In this document: positions 13,186 through 19,030 of the stretch, in pieces | How positions within the stretch are numbered: the stretch's first letter is position 1 | Layout: each line of letters starts with the position of its first letter | Source: Bacillota bacterium | GTDB lineage: Bacteria; Bacillota; Clostridia; Christensenellales; Aristaeellaceae | NCBI GenBank assembly: GCA_023416585.1 | Contig: JAEZHM010000143.1 | Location: forward strand, 1 to 19,030 | Direction: 5' to 3' | Length of the DNA stretch: 19,030 nt | The notes under the pieces: generated by a model | The model's input: the letters and a program-made list of their open reading frames with translations, nothing else | Told to the model about the DNA's origin: nothing | Database searches by the model: none | Position numbers and translations under genes: made by a program

Positions 13186-15657
13186 ATGCCGACTACGTCC
13201 TTTGATAAGGATTCTATAAAAAAGAGCATTATCGGCAAACTTCAGCGGTATAATGGCCGCACCATCGCGGAAGCGACCAGCCAGCAGATATACAAGGCAC
13301 TGGCGTCTACCGTCCGCGATCAGATTATGCAAAAGTGGATGATTGCAAGGGAGGAACGTAAGGAAAGCAAGGCGAAACGGCTCTACTATCTCTCTGTGGA
13401 GTTTTTGATGGGCCGCACGCTTTATTGCAATATGCTCAACCTGTGCAGCACCGAGGTGTACCGGGATGCCCTTTTAGAATTGGGCATTGATTTGAATTCG
13501 GTTTTAAAGGAAGAGCCGGAACCAGGCCTTGGCAACGGCGGGCTTGGACGTCTGGCCGCATGCTTCCTGGACAGCTTGTCCTCGCTGGATCTTCCGGCTA
13601 TGGGCTGTACCATACGGTACGAGTATGGGCTTTTCCGCCAGAAGATTGTGGATGGACAGCAGGTGGAGCTTCCCGATGATTGGCTCAATAACGGCAATGT
13701 ATGGGAAATGGCTGTACCTGAAGATGCCTGCGAAGTACATTATGGCGGACAGATAGAAGAAACGGTGGAAAATGGTGTCCGCAAATTCAGGCAAAAGGAT
13801 TATTACACTGTGGAAGCTGTGCCGTATGATATGCCTGCTGTGGGCTATGATACCGATACGGTAAATACGCTGCGCATGTGGCGCGCCAGATCGCCCAAGG
13901 GCATCGATCTGTGCTCCTTCGGACAGGGAAATTACGTTAGAGCTACTCAGGAGATTGAACTGGCGGAAGTCATCAGCAAGGTGCTTTACCCGGAGGATAA
14001 TCATTACGAGGGGAAAATGCTTAGGCTCAAGCAGCACTATTTTTTCACCAGTGCCACGCTGCAATATGCCCTGAAGTCATTCAAACGCATGTATGGCACG
14101 AATTTTGCGTTGTTGCCCGAAAAAGTGGTGTTCCATGTCAATGACACCCATCCTGGTCTTGTCATTCCTGAACTCATGCGTTTGCTGATGGATGAGGAAG
14201 GCTTGGGCTGGGATGAAGCCGCAGACATCACACAAAAGACGGTGGCCTATACCAACCATACCATCATGTCAGAAGCTTTGGAAAAATGGCCCGAGGACAT
14301 GGTGCAAAGCCAGCTTCCCCGCATCTATATGATTCTGCAGGAAATCAACCGCCGCCTGTGCGAAAAATTGTGGGAAAAATTCCCCGGTGCATGGGACCGC
14401 ATCGCCCAGATGGCTGTCTTGGCTTATGGGCAGGTGCATATGGCCAACCTGTGCGTGGCTATGAGCTTCTCCGTAAACGGCGTCAGCCAGCTTCACGGAG
14501 AGATCCTTAAATCGGATACATTCAAAGATTATTATGCCATGGAGCCTGAGAAGTTTTCTGCCATCACCAATGGCATTACCCACCGCCGCTGGCTTCTTTC
14601 CTGCAACCAGGACCTTACCAATCTCATCCGCGATACCATCGGTGATGGGTTCATGAAGGAACCGGAACGGCTGCAGGAGCTTCTTCCCTATCGCGACGAC
14701 GCAGCCTTCCGACAGGAATTTGCCCGTATCAAGCATCATAACAAGGAACGCCTTTCCAAGATGGTGCTTGCCCATCAGAATATTGCTGTGGACCCGCTCT
14801 TCCTGTACGATGTGCAGGCCAAACGGCTTCACGAGTACAAGAGGCAGTTATTGAACGCACTGCACATTCTGGTGCTTTACAACCGCATTGTGGAAGACGC
14901 TCATTTCACCATGGCGCCTCGTACCTTTTTCTTCGGGGCCAAGGCCAGCCCCGGTTACCGCCGGGCCAAGCTGATCATACGCTTCATCATCGCGCTTTCG
15001 CAGCTTATTGCAAAACACCCAAGGGCCAGTAAAATGCTGCAAGTGGTTTTCCTGGAAAACTATGATGTTTCCACTGCCGAGATTTTGATTCCCGCAGCGG
15101 AGCTGTCCGAGCAGCTTTCCACCGCCAGCAAGGAAGCCAGCGGTACCGGCAACATGAAGTTTATGATGAACGGGGCTCTTACCATCGGCACCATGGACGG
15201 CGCCAATGTGGAAATTGCCCAGCAGGCAGGCATGGACAACATCTACATCTTCGGCATGCGGGCCGACCGTGTGCAAAGCCTGTATCAGGAGCGCACCTAC
15301 AACCCCATGCAGATTTTTGAAACCAATCAGGAAATCCGCAAGGCTATGACCCAAATGATCGACGGAACGCTTTTCCCCGATAACCCTGCTGCGCTGCAGG
15401 AACTGTACCATGCCCTTTTGCTCGGCGAATATGGCTGCAATGCCGATCCCTATTTTGTTCTTAAGGATTTCGGCTCCTACGCCATGGCACAGCTTCGCGT
15501 GGACGAGGATTACCGCCATCCCGACAAATGGTGGCGTATGGCCATTACCAATACTGCCACTTCCGGTGTTTTTTCAAGCGACCGTACCATTGCCGAGTAC
15601 AACGATAAAATCTGGCATTTGAAGCCGCTCGCCCATACCAGGATCTCTTCCCTTTGA
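13186..15657 (+). CDS. glgP: Glycogen / maltodextrin phosphorylase
   Basis: 823 residues, the normal length for GT35 alpha-glucan phosphorylases. It releases glucose 1-phosphate from the non-reducing ends of glycogen or maltodextrin using pyridoxal phosphate. Diagnostic segments are the N-terminal LYYLSVEFLMGR, EPEPGLGNGGLGRLAACF, HVNDTHP, NGITHRRW, VQAKRLHEYKRQ, and the cofactor site EASGTGNMKF with PLP-binding Lys658. It is cytoplasmic. The ATG at 13186 is preferred to one at 13159, which has no RBS and lies about 12 bases from the predicted transcription start. An AGGCGG sequence is about 10 bases before 13186, a somewhat long spacing. It is divergent from addA across the parS sites. The GH13 gene follows on the same strand after a repeat block. 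Glycogen versus maltodextrin preference cannot be read from sequence. Confidence 0.95.
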   Translation: MPTTSFDKDSIKKSIIGKLQRYNGRTIAEATSQQIYKALASTVRDQIMQKWMIAREERKESKAKRLYYLSVEFLMGRTLYCNMLNLCSTEVYRDALLELGIDLNSVLKEEPEPGLGNGGLGRLAACFLDSLSSLDLPAMGCTIRYEYGLFRQKIVDGQQVELPDDWLNNGNVWEMAVPEDACEVHYGGQIEETVENGVRKFRQKDYYTVEAVPYDMPAVGYDTDTVNTLRMWRARSPKGIDLCSFGQGNYVRATQEIELAEVISKVLYPEDNHYEGKMLRLKQHYFFTSATLQYALKSFKRMYGTNFALLPEKVVFHVNDTHPGLVIPELMRLLMDEEGLGWDEAADITQKTVAYTNHTIMSEALEKWPEDMVQSQLPRIYMILQEINRRLCEKLWEKFPGAWDRIAQMAVLAYGQVHMANLCVAMSFSVNGVSQLHGEILKSDTFKDYYAMEPEKFSAITNGITHRRWLLSCNQDLTNLIRDTIGDGFMKEPERLQELLPYRDDAAFRQEFARIKHHNKERLSKMVLAHQNIAVDPLFLYDVQAKRLHEYKRQLLNALHILVLYNRIVEDAHFTMAPRTFFFGAKASPGYRRAKLIIRFIIALSQLIAKHPRASKMLQVVFLENYDVSTAEILIPAAELSEQLSTASKEASGTGNMKFMMNGALTIGTMDGANVEIAQQAGMDNIYIFGMRADRVQSLYQERTYNPMQIFETNQEIRKAMTQMIDGTLFPDNPAALQELYHALLLGEYGCNADPYFVLKDFGSYAMAQLRVDEDYRHPDKWWRMAITNTATSGVFSSDRTIAEYNDKIWHLKPLAHTRISSL

Positions 15658-15676
15658 ACCGCCAAAGGTTCCTCCG

Positions 15677-16012
15677 CCCTACCCCCGCCAGCGGCTCCGA
15701 AGTCGAAGTGCCGCCAGTGGCGGATGAAGCGAGACGGAGGAGGCTGTCGAAACGAGCACTGCGAATACAGTGCTCAGTGCGGCGATTAAGCCAGATGAAT
15801 GGAAATGGGTTGGGCGGAGGGACCTGGCGTAACGGGTTCCGTAGCCCGGCTGCCGCCTGTGGCAGCAATTATCCGGGCGGAGGAAGCGAGCGAAACGAAC
15901 AGCGCGAACGGCAATGACGCAATGCGACGATTGAGCCGCCGGGGTTTGCGAGCGGCAGCGAAGCAGTGCGAAGATTGAACCAGCCGTAATACAACCCCTT
16001 TGGAATCCCCAT
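15677..16012 (+). repeat. GC-rich dispersed repeat, copy B (3' end of glgP)
   Basis: About 336 bases starting 19 bases after the glgP stop. Landmarks shared with copy A: CCCTACCCCCGCCAG (15677-15691), palindrome CCGCCAGTGGCGGAT (15711-15725), GCAATGCGAC-ATTGAGCC (15919-15937), GGGGTTTGCGAGCGGCAGC (15941-15959) and CTTTGGAATCCCCAT (15998-16012). It is longer than copy A, with extra internal units near 15726-15918. Orientation relative to the upstream gene is the same as for copy A. Open frames through it are repeat translations, not genes. Confidence 0.85.
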
Positions 16013-16079
16013 TACCATTAATTTCGATAATACAGGTATATTTCTAAGGCATAAATTTCTTAATTGATACATACTTAAA

Positions 16080-16200
16080 GCCTTCCCCTTGAGGGGAAGG
16101 TGTCACGCAGTGACGGATGAGGTGTTTGGATACTAGAGCCTGTTCGGTCATTCCCCTCATCAGTCTCCTTCATCGCCAGCTTCCCCTTCAGGGGAAGCCT
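16080..16200. repeat. 121-bp MITE-like element with hairpin-forming inverted ends
   Basis: The left end carries the hairpin CCTTCCCC-TTGA-GGGGAAGG (16081-16100); the right end carries CTTCCCC-TTCA-GGGGAAG (about 16180-16197). About 45 bases at the two ends form imperfect terminal inverted repeats, including GGATGAGG (16135-16142 region) against CCCTCATC on the right. There is no coding capacity. Similar GGGGAAGGTGTCACGCAGTG-type repeats are, to my knowledge, common between genes of gut Clostridia. It precedes the GH13 gene. The spacer 16013-16079 is AT-rich and empty. Confidence 0.75.
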
Positions 16201-16258
16201 TGGTGTATGTATCTTGCTTTCACTTTTTCGGTGCGGTAAATAAGTTGCGCTATTTCAT

Positions 16259-16267
16259 AAAGGAGGG
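16259..16267 (+). promoter_or_regulatory. Strong RBS that fixes a TTG start
   Basis: AAAGGAGGG ends 9 bases before the TTG at 16277. No in-frame ATG or GTG lies nearby, so this site decides the start of the GH13 gene. Confidence 0.8.
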
Positions 16268-16276
16268 TCCCATCTC

Positions 16277-18031
16277 TTGCTCTTACACGATTCCCATAAT
16301 TCTTTTTACCGTTCTCCGCTGGGTGCTCTTCCTTGCAGCGCTTCTTTGCGCCTGCGCTTCACCTGCGACTTTGCAAAATCTGTTCAGGTGCGCACCTGGG
16401 ATGGGCAGGAGTCTATTCTTTCCATGGACTTGGAAAGCCCAAATACTTATATTGCGGAAATAACCGCTCCCGCAACTCCAATGCTTTGGTGGTATGACTT
16501 TGTAATACAAACGGATACAGGCATCCTTCGCTATGGAAACGCTTACGACCAGTTGGGCGGCGAAGGGGCGCTATATGAAGGTACTCCTGCCAGCTTTCAA
16601 GTGACTGTTTTTGATCCTGCCTATGAAACGCCAGCTTTTCTTCATCATGGTATAATATACCAAATATTTCCAGATAGGTTTGCACGCAGTTCATCCTCCA
16701 CCGACTTAAAGAGAACTGATATTTATATGCACGAACATTGGGATGAAATGCCGCTTTTGCGCATTGACCCCCGCAGTAATGACAACATGGCGCTGGATTT
16801 TTTCGGGGGCAATCTGAATGGCATTGCTGAAAAGCTGCCTTACTTAAAAGACCTGGGCGTCACAGTTATTTATTTGAACCCCATCTTCCAGGCCCGCAGC
16901 AATCATAAATACGACACTGGGGATTACCGCCGCATCGACCCAATGTTCGGCACGGAAGAAGATTTTAAAGCTCTGTGCGAAAAAGCCTCTGCCATGAACA
17001 TAAGCGTGATCCTGGACGGCGTGTTCAGCCATACAGGAGAAGACAGCGTTTACTTCAACAAATACGGCTTCTATGATGGCCTTGGAGCTTATCAAAGTCC
17101 CGATTCCCCCTATTTTTCCTGGTTCACTTTTACTGGTTATCCCGATAGCTACAAATGCTGGTGGAACATCCCCACCCTTCCAGAAGTGCGCAAGGATGAT
17201 CCCAACTACCGCACCTTTATGTTTCATCCGGAAAGTGGAATCGTTCCATTATGGCTGCAAAACGGCGCCTCCGGCTGGCGGCTGGACGTGGCGGATGAAC
17301 TGCCCATGGATTATTTGCGGGAGCTGCGCACGGCTGCAAAGAGTGCGAAAAGAGAAGCCGTCATACTTGGCGAGGTATGGGAGGACGCAAGCAACAAAAT
17401 TTCCTACAACGTGCCCCGCAGCTACTGTTTGGGAGACACTTTGGACAGCGTCATGAATTATCCTCTTCGGGAAGGAATTATCTCCTTCCTGACATTTAAG
17501 TCCACTGCCCATCAGCTGGCCCGGCTCATCCGCCACCAGCAGGAAGTTTATCCCACTCCCTTTCTATACGCGCTGATGAACCTTATAGGCAGCCATGACC
17601 GAGCCCGGATCATGAACATACTGGCCGGCTGCGAATGGGGCTATTTGCCTCGGGAAGAACGGGCAAACCTGATTTTAACGCCTGAACAGTACCGTCTGGG
17701 TGCAGAACGCTTCCTGAAGGGTATGGAGATCCTATGCGCTCTTCCTGGTGCGCCCACGCTGTACTATGGCGATGAAGCCGGCTTGCAGGGCACGGCAGAC
17801 CCCTACAACCGCGGAACCTTTCCATGGGGCCAGGAGGACATCAAACTGCAAAGCGCAATCCGTACGCTTTTTCAAAAGCGAAAAAACAGCTCCGTCCTTC
17901 AAACAGGTTTTATGGAAGCAACAGCCTTGGATGATGACACGCTTCTCATACGACGCTGGGTAGAAGGCGGTAAAGACGCCCTTAAAAAGCCCGCAGAAAA
18001 CGGCGAGGAAATCATCAAAGTCCGACGGTGA
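16277..18031 (+). CDS. GH13 alpha-glucan hydrolase (neopullulanase / cyclomaltodextrinase / alpha-glucosidase type)
   Basis: 584 residues from a TTG start with a strong RBS. Residues about 1-115 form a beta-rich N-terminal domain typical of GH13_20-like enzymes. The (beta/alpha)8 barrel starts at about 120 (GIIYQIFPDRF) and carries the conserved regions: DGVFSHTG, nucleophile Asp337 in GWRLDVADEL, acid/base Glu366 in ILGEVWED, and transition-state Asp441 in GSHDRAR. PTLYYGDEAGL follows. No signal peptide is seen, so it should act in the cytoplasm on maltodextrins, pullulan fragments or cyclodextrins, and would complement glgP by cutting or debranching oligosaccharides. The C-terminal beta-sandwich is cut short: after ALDDDTLLIRRW only about 24 charged residues remain, ending in IIKVRR just before a terminator. 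Exact specificity is not determinable. Confidence 0.9.
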   Translation: MLLHDSHNSFYRSPLGALPCSASLRLRFTCDFAKSVQVRTWDGQESILSMDLESPNTYIAEITAPATPMLWWYDFVIQTDTGILRYGNAYDQLGGEGALYEGTPASFQVTVFDPAYETPAFLHHGIIYQIFPDRFARSSSSTDLKRTDIYMHEHWDEMPLLRIDPRSNDNMALDFFGGNLNGIAEKLPYLKDLGVTVIYLNPIFQARSNHKYDTGDYRRIDPMFGTEEDFKALCEKASAMNISVILDGVFSHTGEDSVYFNKYGFYDGLGAYQSPDSPYFSWFTFTGYPDSYKCWWNIPTLPEVRKDDPNYRTFMFHPESGIVPLWLQNGASGWRLDVADELPMDYLRELRTAAKSAKREAVILGEVWEDASNKISYNVPRSYCLGDTLDSVMNYPLREGIISFLTFKSTAHQLARLIRHQQEVYPTPFLYALMNLIGSHDRARIMNILAGCEWGYLPREERANLILTPEQYRLGAERFLKGMEILCALPGAPTLYYGDEAGLQGTADPYNRGTFPWGQEDIKLQSAIRTLFQKRKNSSVLQTGFMEATALDDDTLLIRRWVEGGKDALKKPAENGEEIIKVRR

Positions 18032-18051
18032 AACGGATATGCAATTTAACG

Positions 18052-18082
18052 GGGAAGGGGATTCTAGAAAAATCCCCTTCCC
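18052..18082 (+). terminator. Rho-independent terminator of the GH13 gene
   Basis: A perfect 12-bp stem (18052-18063 with 18071-18082) with a 7-base loop, followed by TTCACCATTTTTC. It lies 20 bases after the GH13 stop and before the sirtuin promoter. Confidence 0.8.
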
Positions 18083-18133
18083 TTCACCATTTTTCAGAAA
18101 ATTTTCTTGTCAACGCAAAAGATAGCCTTTTCT

Positions 18134-18163
18134 TTGACAAACCCGCATTTTCAGAAGTAAAAT
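18134..18163 (+). promoter_or_regulatory. SigA-type promoter of the sirtuin gene
   Basis: Perfect -35 TTGACA (18134-18139), 18-base spacer, -10 TAAAAT (18158-18163, 5 of 6). The predicted start near 18170 leaves only about 13 leader bases, just enough for the AGGGGG RBS at 18171-18176. Confidence 0.75.
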
Positions 18164-18182
18164 CAAGAAAAGGGGGAATTTC

Positions 18183-18902
18183 ATGGACGACATGGAAAAG
18201 CTTCAACACATGGTTAATGAAAGCCGCCGCATTGTGTTTTTCGGCGGGGCCGGCGTTTCCACGGAAAGCGGGATCCCCGACTTTCGCAGTGTAGACGGCC
18301 TGTATCATCAGAACTACGACTATCCGCCGGAGACCATTCTCAGACTTTCCTTCTTTCTTAAAAAGCCTGAGGAGTTTTATAAATTCTATCGGGGTAAGAT
18401 GATATTTAAAGACGCACAGCCAAACCCTGCCCACATTGCACTGGCTGCCTGGGAAGCGAGGGGGAAGCTTTCCGCCATTGTCACGCAAAATATAGACGGG
18501 TTGCATCAGGCGGCGGGCAGCAAGAATGTGATTGAGCTACATGGGACCATTCACGAAAACAAGTGCATGCGCTGCAAAAAAAAATATGGCCTTGATGTTG
18601 TTCTTCAATCAACCGGTGTGCCGAAGTGTTCTTGCGGTGGCATCATTAAGCCGGATGTGGTTCTGTATGAGGAACCTCTTGACCAAAAAATAATGGAAAA
18701 GACCGTACGGGAAATCGCCGATGCAGATATGCTTCTAATAGGTGGCACCTCCCTTTCCGTTTATCCCGCGGCGGGTTTTATAAAGGCATTCACTGGAAAA
18801 TATATCGCAGTACTCAATAAAACACCCACTAGCATAGACAGCAAAGCCGATGTGGTAATCTCCGCACCAATAGGAAAAACACTTGAAAAAATTCATGCAT
18901 AA
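18183..18902 (+). CDS. NAD-dependent protein deacetylase (sirtuin, Sir2 family)
   Basis: 239 residues, the usual size for bacterial sirtuins. It removes acetyl groups from lysines using NAD, giving nicotinamide and O-acetyl-ADP-ribose. Visible: GAGVSTESGIPDFRS (23-36 region, NAD site), TQNIDGLH (101-108), catalytic His120 in ELHGT, zinc-binding Cys128, Cys131, Cys149 and Cys151, and GGTSLSVYPAAG (188-198). The Tyr-x-x-Arg pair that marks desuccinylase-type sirtuins (SIRT5, CobB) is not in place; the region reads EEFYKFYRG. Deacetylation is therefore the more likely activity, an inference. The ATG at 18183 has AGGGGG 6 bases upstream. The gene has its own promoter, behind the GH13 terminator. 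Acetyl-lysine control of central carbon enzymes such as the neighbouring glycogen enzymes is possible but unproven. Confidence 0.93.
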   Translation: MDDMEKLQHMVNESRRIVFFGGAGVSTESGIPDFRSVDGLYHQNYDYPPETILRLSFFLKKPEEFYKFYRGKMIFKDAQPNPAHIALAAWEARGKLSAIVTQNIDGLHQAAGSKNVIELHGTIHENKCMRCKKKYGLDVVLQSTGVPKCSCGGIIKPDVVLYEEPLDQKIMEKTVREIADADMLLIGGTSLSVYPAAGFIKAFTGKYIAVLNKTPTSIDSKADVVISAPIGKTLEKIHA

Positions 18903-18931
18903 TAAAACTTTTTTGAGGCAAGATAGGATTG

Positions 18932-19030
18932 ATGCTTCGAGGTGGTAGAATTCGTTGCAACCACGCGCCCCGGTGGCTGAAAGAGATGCAGGAGAGGCAA
19001 CGCCTGCCGAAGCATGAAAACAGGGTTTAT
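18932..19030 (+). CDS. Possible start of a gene running off the right edge
   Basis: From an ATG at 18932 the frame is open for 33 codons to the window end (begins MLRGGRIRCNHAPRWLKEMQ; includes ERQRLPKHENRVY). Composition is plausible for coding sequence, but the RBS is weak (AGGA only 3 bases away) and I recognise no family. The same segment contains ATGCTTCG (18932-18939) and its exact complement CGAAGCAT (about 19009-19016), so a structured RNA is an alternative. Low certainty. Confidence 0.3.
   Translation, partial: MLRGGRIRCNHAPRWLKEMQERQRLPKHENRVY

Noticed and set aside
15654..15917. 87-codon plus-strand frame after glgP, and the minus-strand frames 15545-15868 and 15869-16072
   Set aside because: They lie mainly in repeat copy B or antisense to glgP, with no RBS; they are translations of repeat DNA.
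18028..18294. 88-codon frame starting at the GH13 stop
   Set aside because: It crosses the GH13 terminator and the sirtuin promoter and overlaps the sirtuin gene in another frame.
18931..19025. Lysine (L-box) or glycine riboswitch at the right edge
   Set aside because: Fragments GGCTGAAAG, GCCGAAG and GGAGAG resemble those motifs, but spacing is wrong, the L-box AGTA element is missing, and the 3' half is outside the window.

Overview
The window (about 50% GC by eye) looks like a chromosomal stretch from a low-to-mid-GC Bacillota, most likely an anaerobic gut member of class Clostridia. The grounds are strong AGGAGG-type ribosome binding sites, GTG and TTG starts, SigA-type promoters, an AddA-type recombination nuclease, an orphan ECF S-component, a CxxC hybrid-cluster-associated (DUF1858-like) protein, two Bacillota-type parS sites, and a hairpin-ended intergenic repeat of a kind I associate with gut Clostridia. 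I cannot name a species. There is no tRNA, rRNA, CRISPR array, transposase or recognisable phage gene.

Layout. 1-3061 (minus strand): two surface or secreted proteins, a Cna_B-repeat adhesin cut by the left edge and, upstream of it, a protein with SH3-like domains joined by Thr/Pro/Glu repeat linkers. 3062-3527: AT-rich, gene-free. 3528-4970 (minus): a compact three-gene operon with promoter and terminator, encoding a CxxC DUF1858-like protein, a ferritin-like diiron protein and an ECF S-component. 5004-6475 (minus): a two-gene operon for a metallo-beta-lactamase-fold hydrolase and a glyoxalase/VOC protein. 6560-9142 (minus): a type I phosphodiesterase/phosphatase, a PHP-family histidinol-phosphatase-like enzyme and a small DMP19-like protein. 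9342-12968 (minus): addA.

12969-13185 is the most informative intergenic region. addA and glgP diverge from it, each with a good promoter, and between the promoters lie two parS (Spo0J/ParB) sites. One is a perfect 16-bp palindrome and the other differs by one base. parS sites cluster near oriC, so the window may lie in the origin-proximal part of the chromosome.

13186-18902 (plus): glycogen/maltodextrin phosphorylase, a gene-free 0.6 kb block of repeats, a cytoplasmic GH13 alpha-glucosidase/neopullulanase-type enzyme with a shortened C-terminus, then a sirtuin with its own promoter. The phosphorylase and GH13 enzyme together would degrade glycogen or imported maltodextrins.

Two copies of a GC-rich degenerate repeat (9166-9366 and 15677-16012) sit directly at the 3' ends of addA and glgP. 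They have the same orientation relative to transcription and so are mirror images on the chromosome. The addA copy supplies the last codons and the stop. A separate 121-bp element with hairpin ends lies at 16080-16200.

I found no convincing new multi-gene system. The best leads are the parS pair between divergent promoters, the 3'-end repeat family, and the DUF1858/ferritin/ECF operon.
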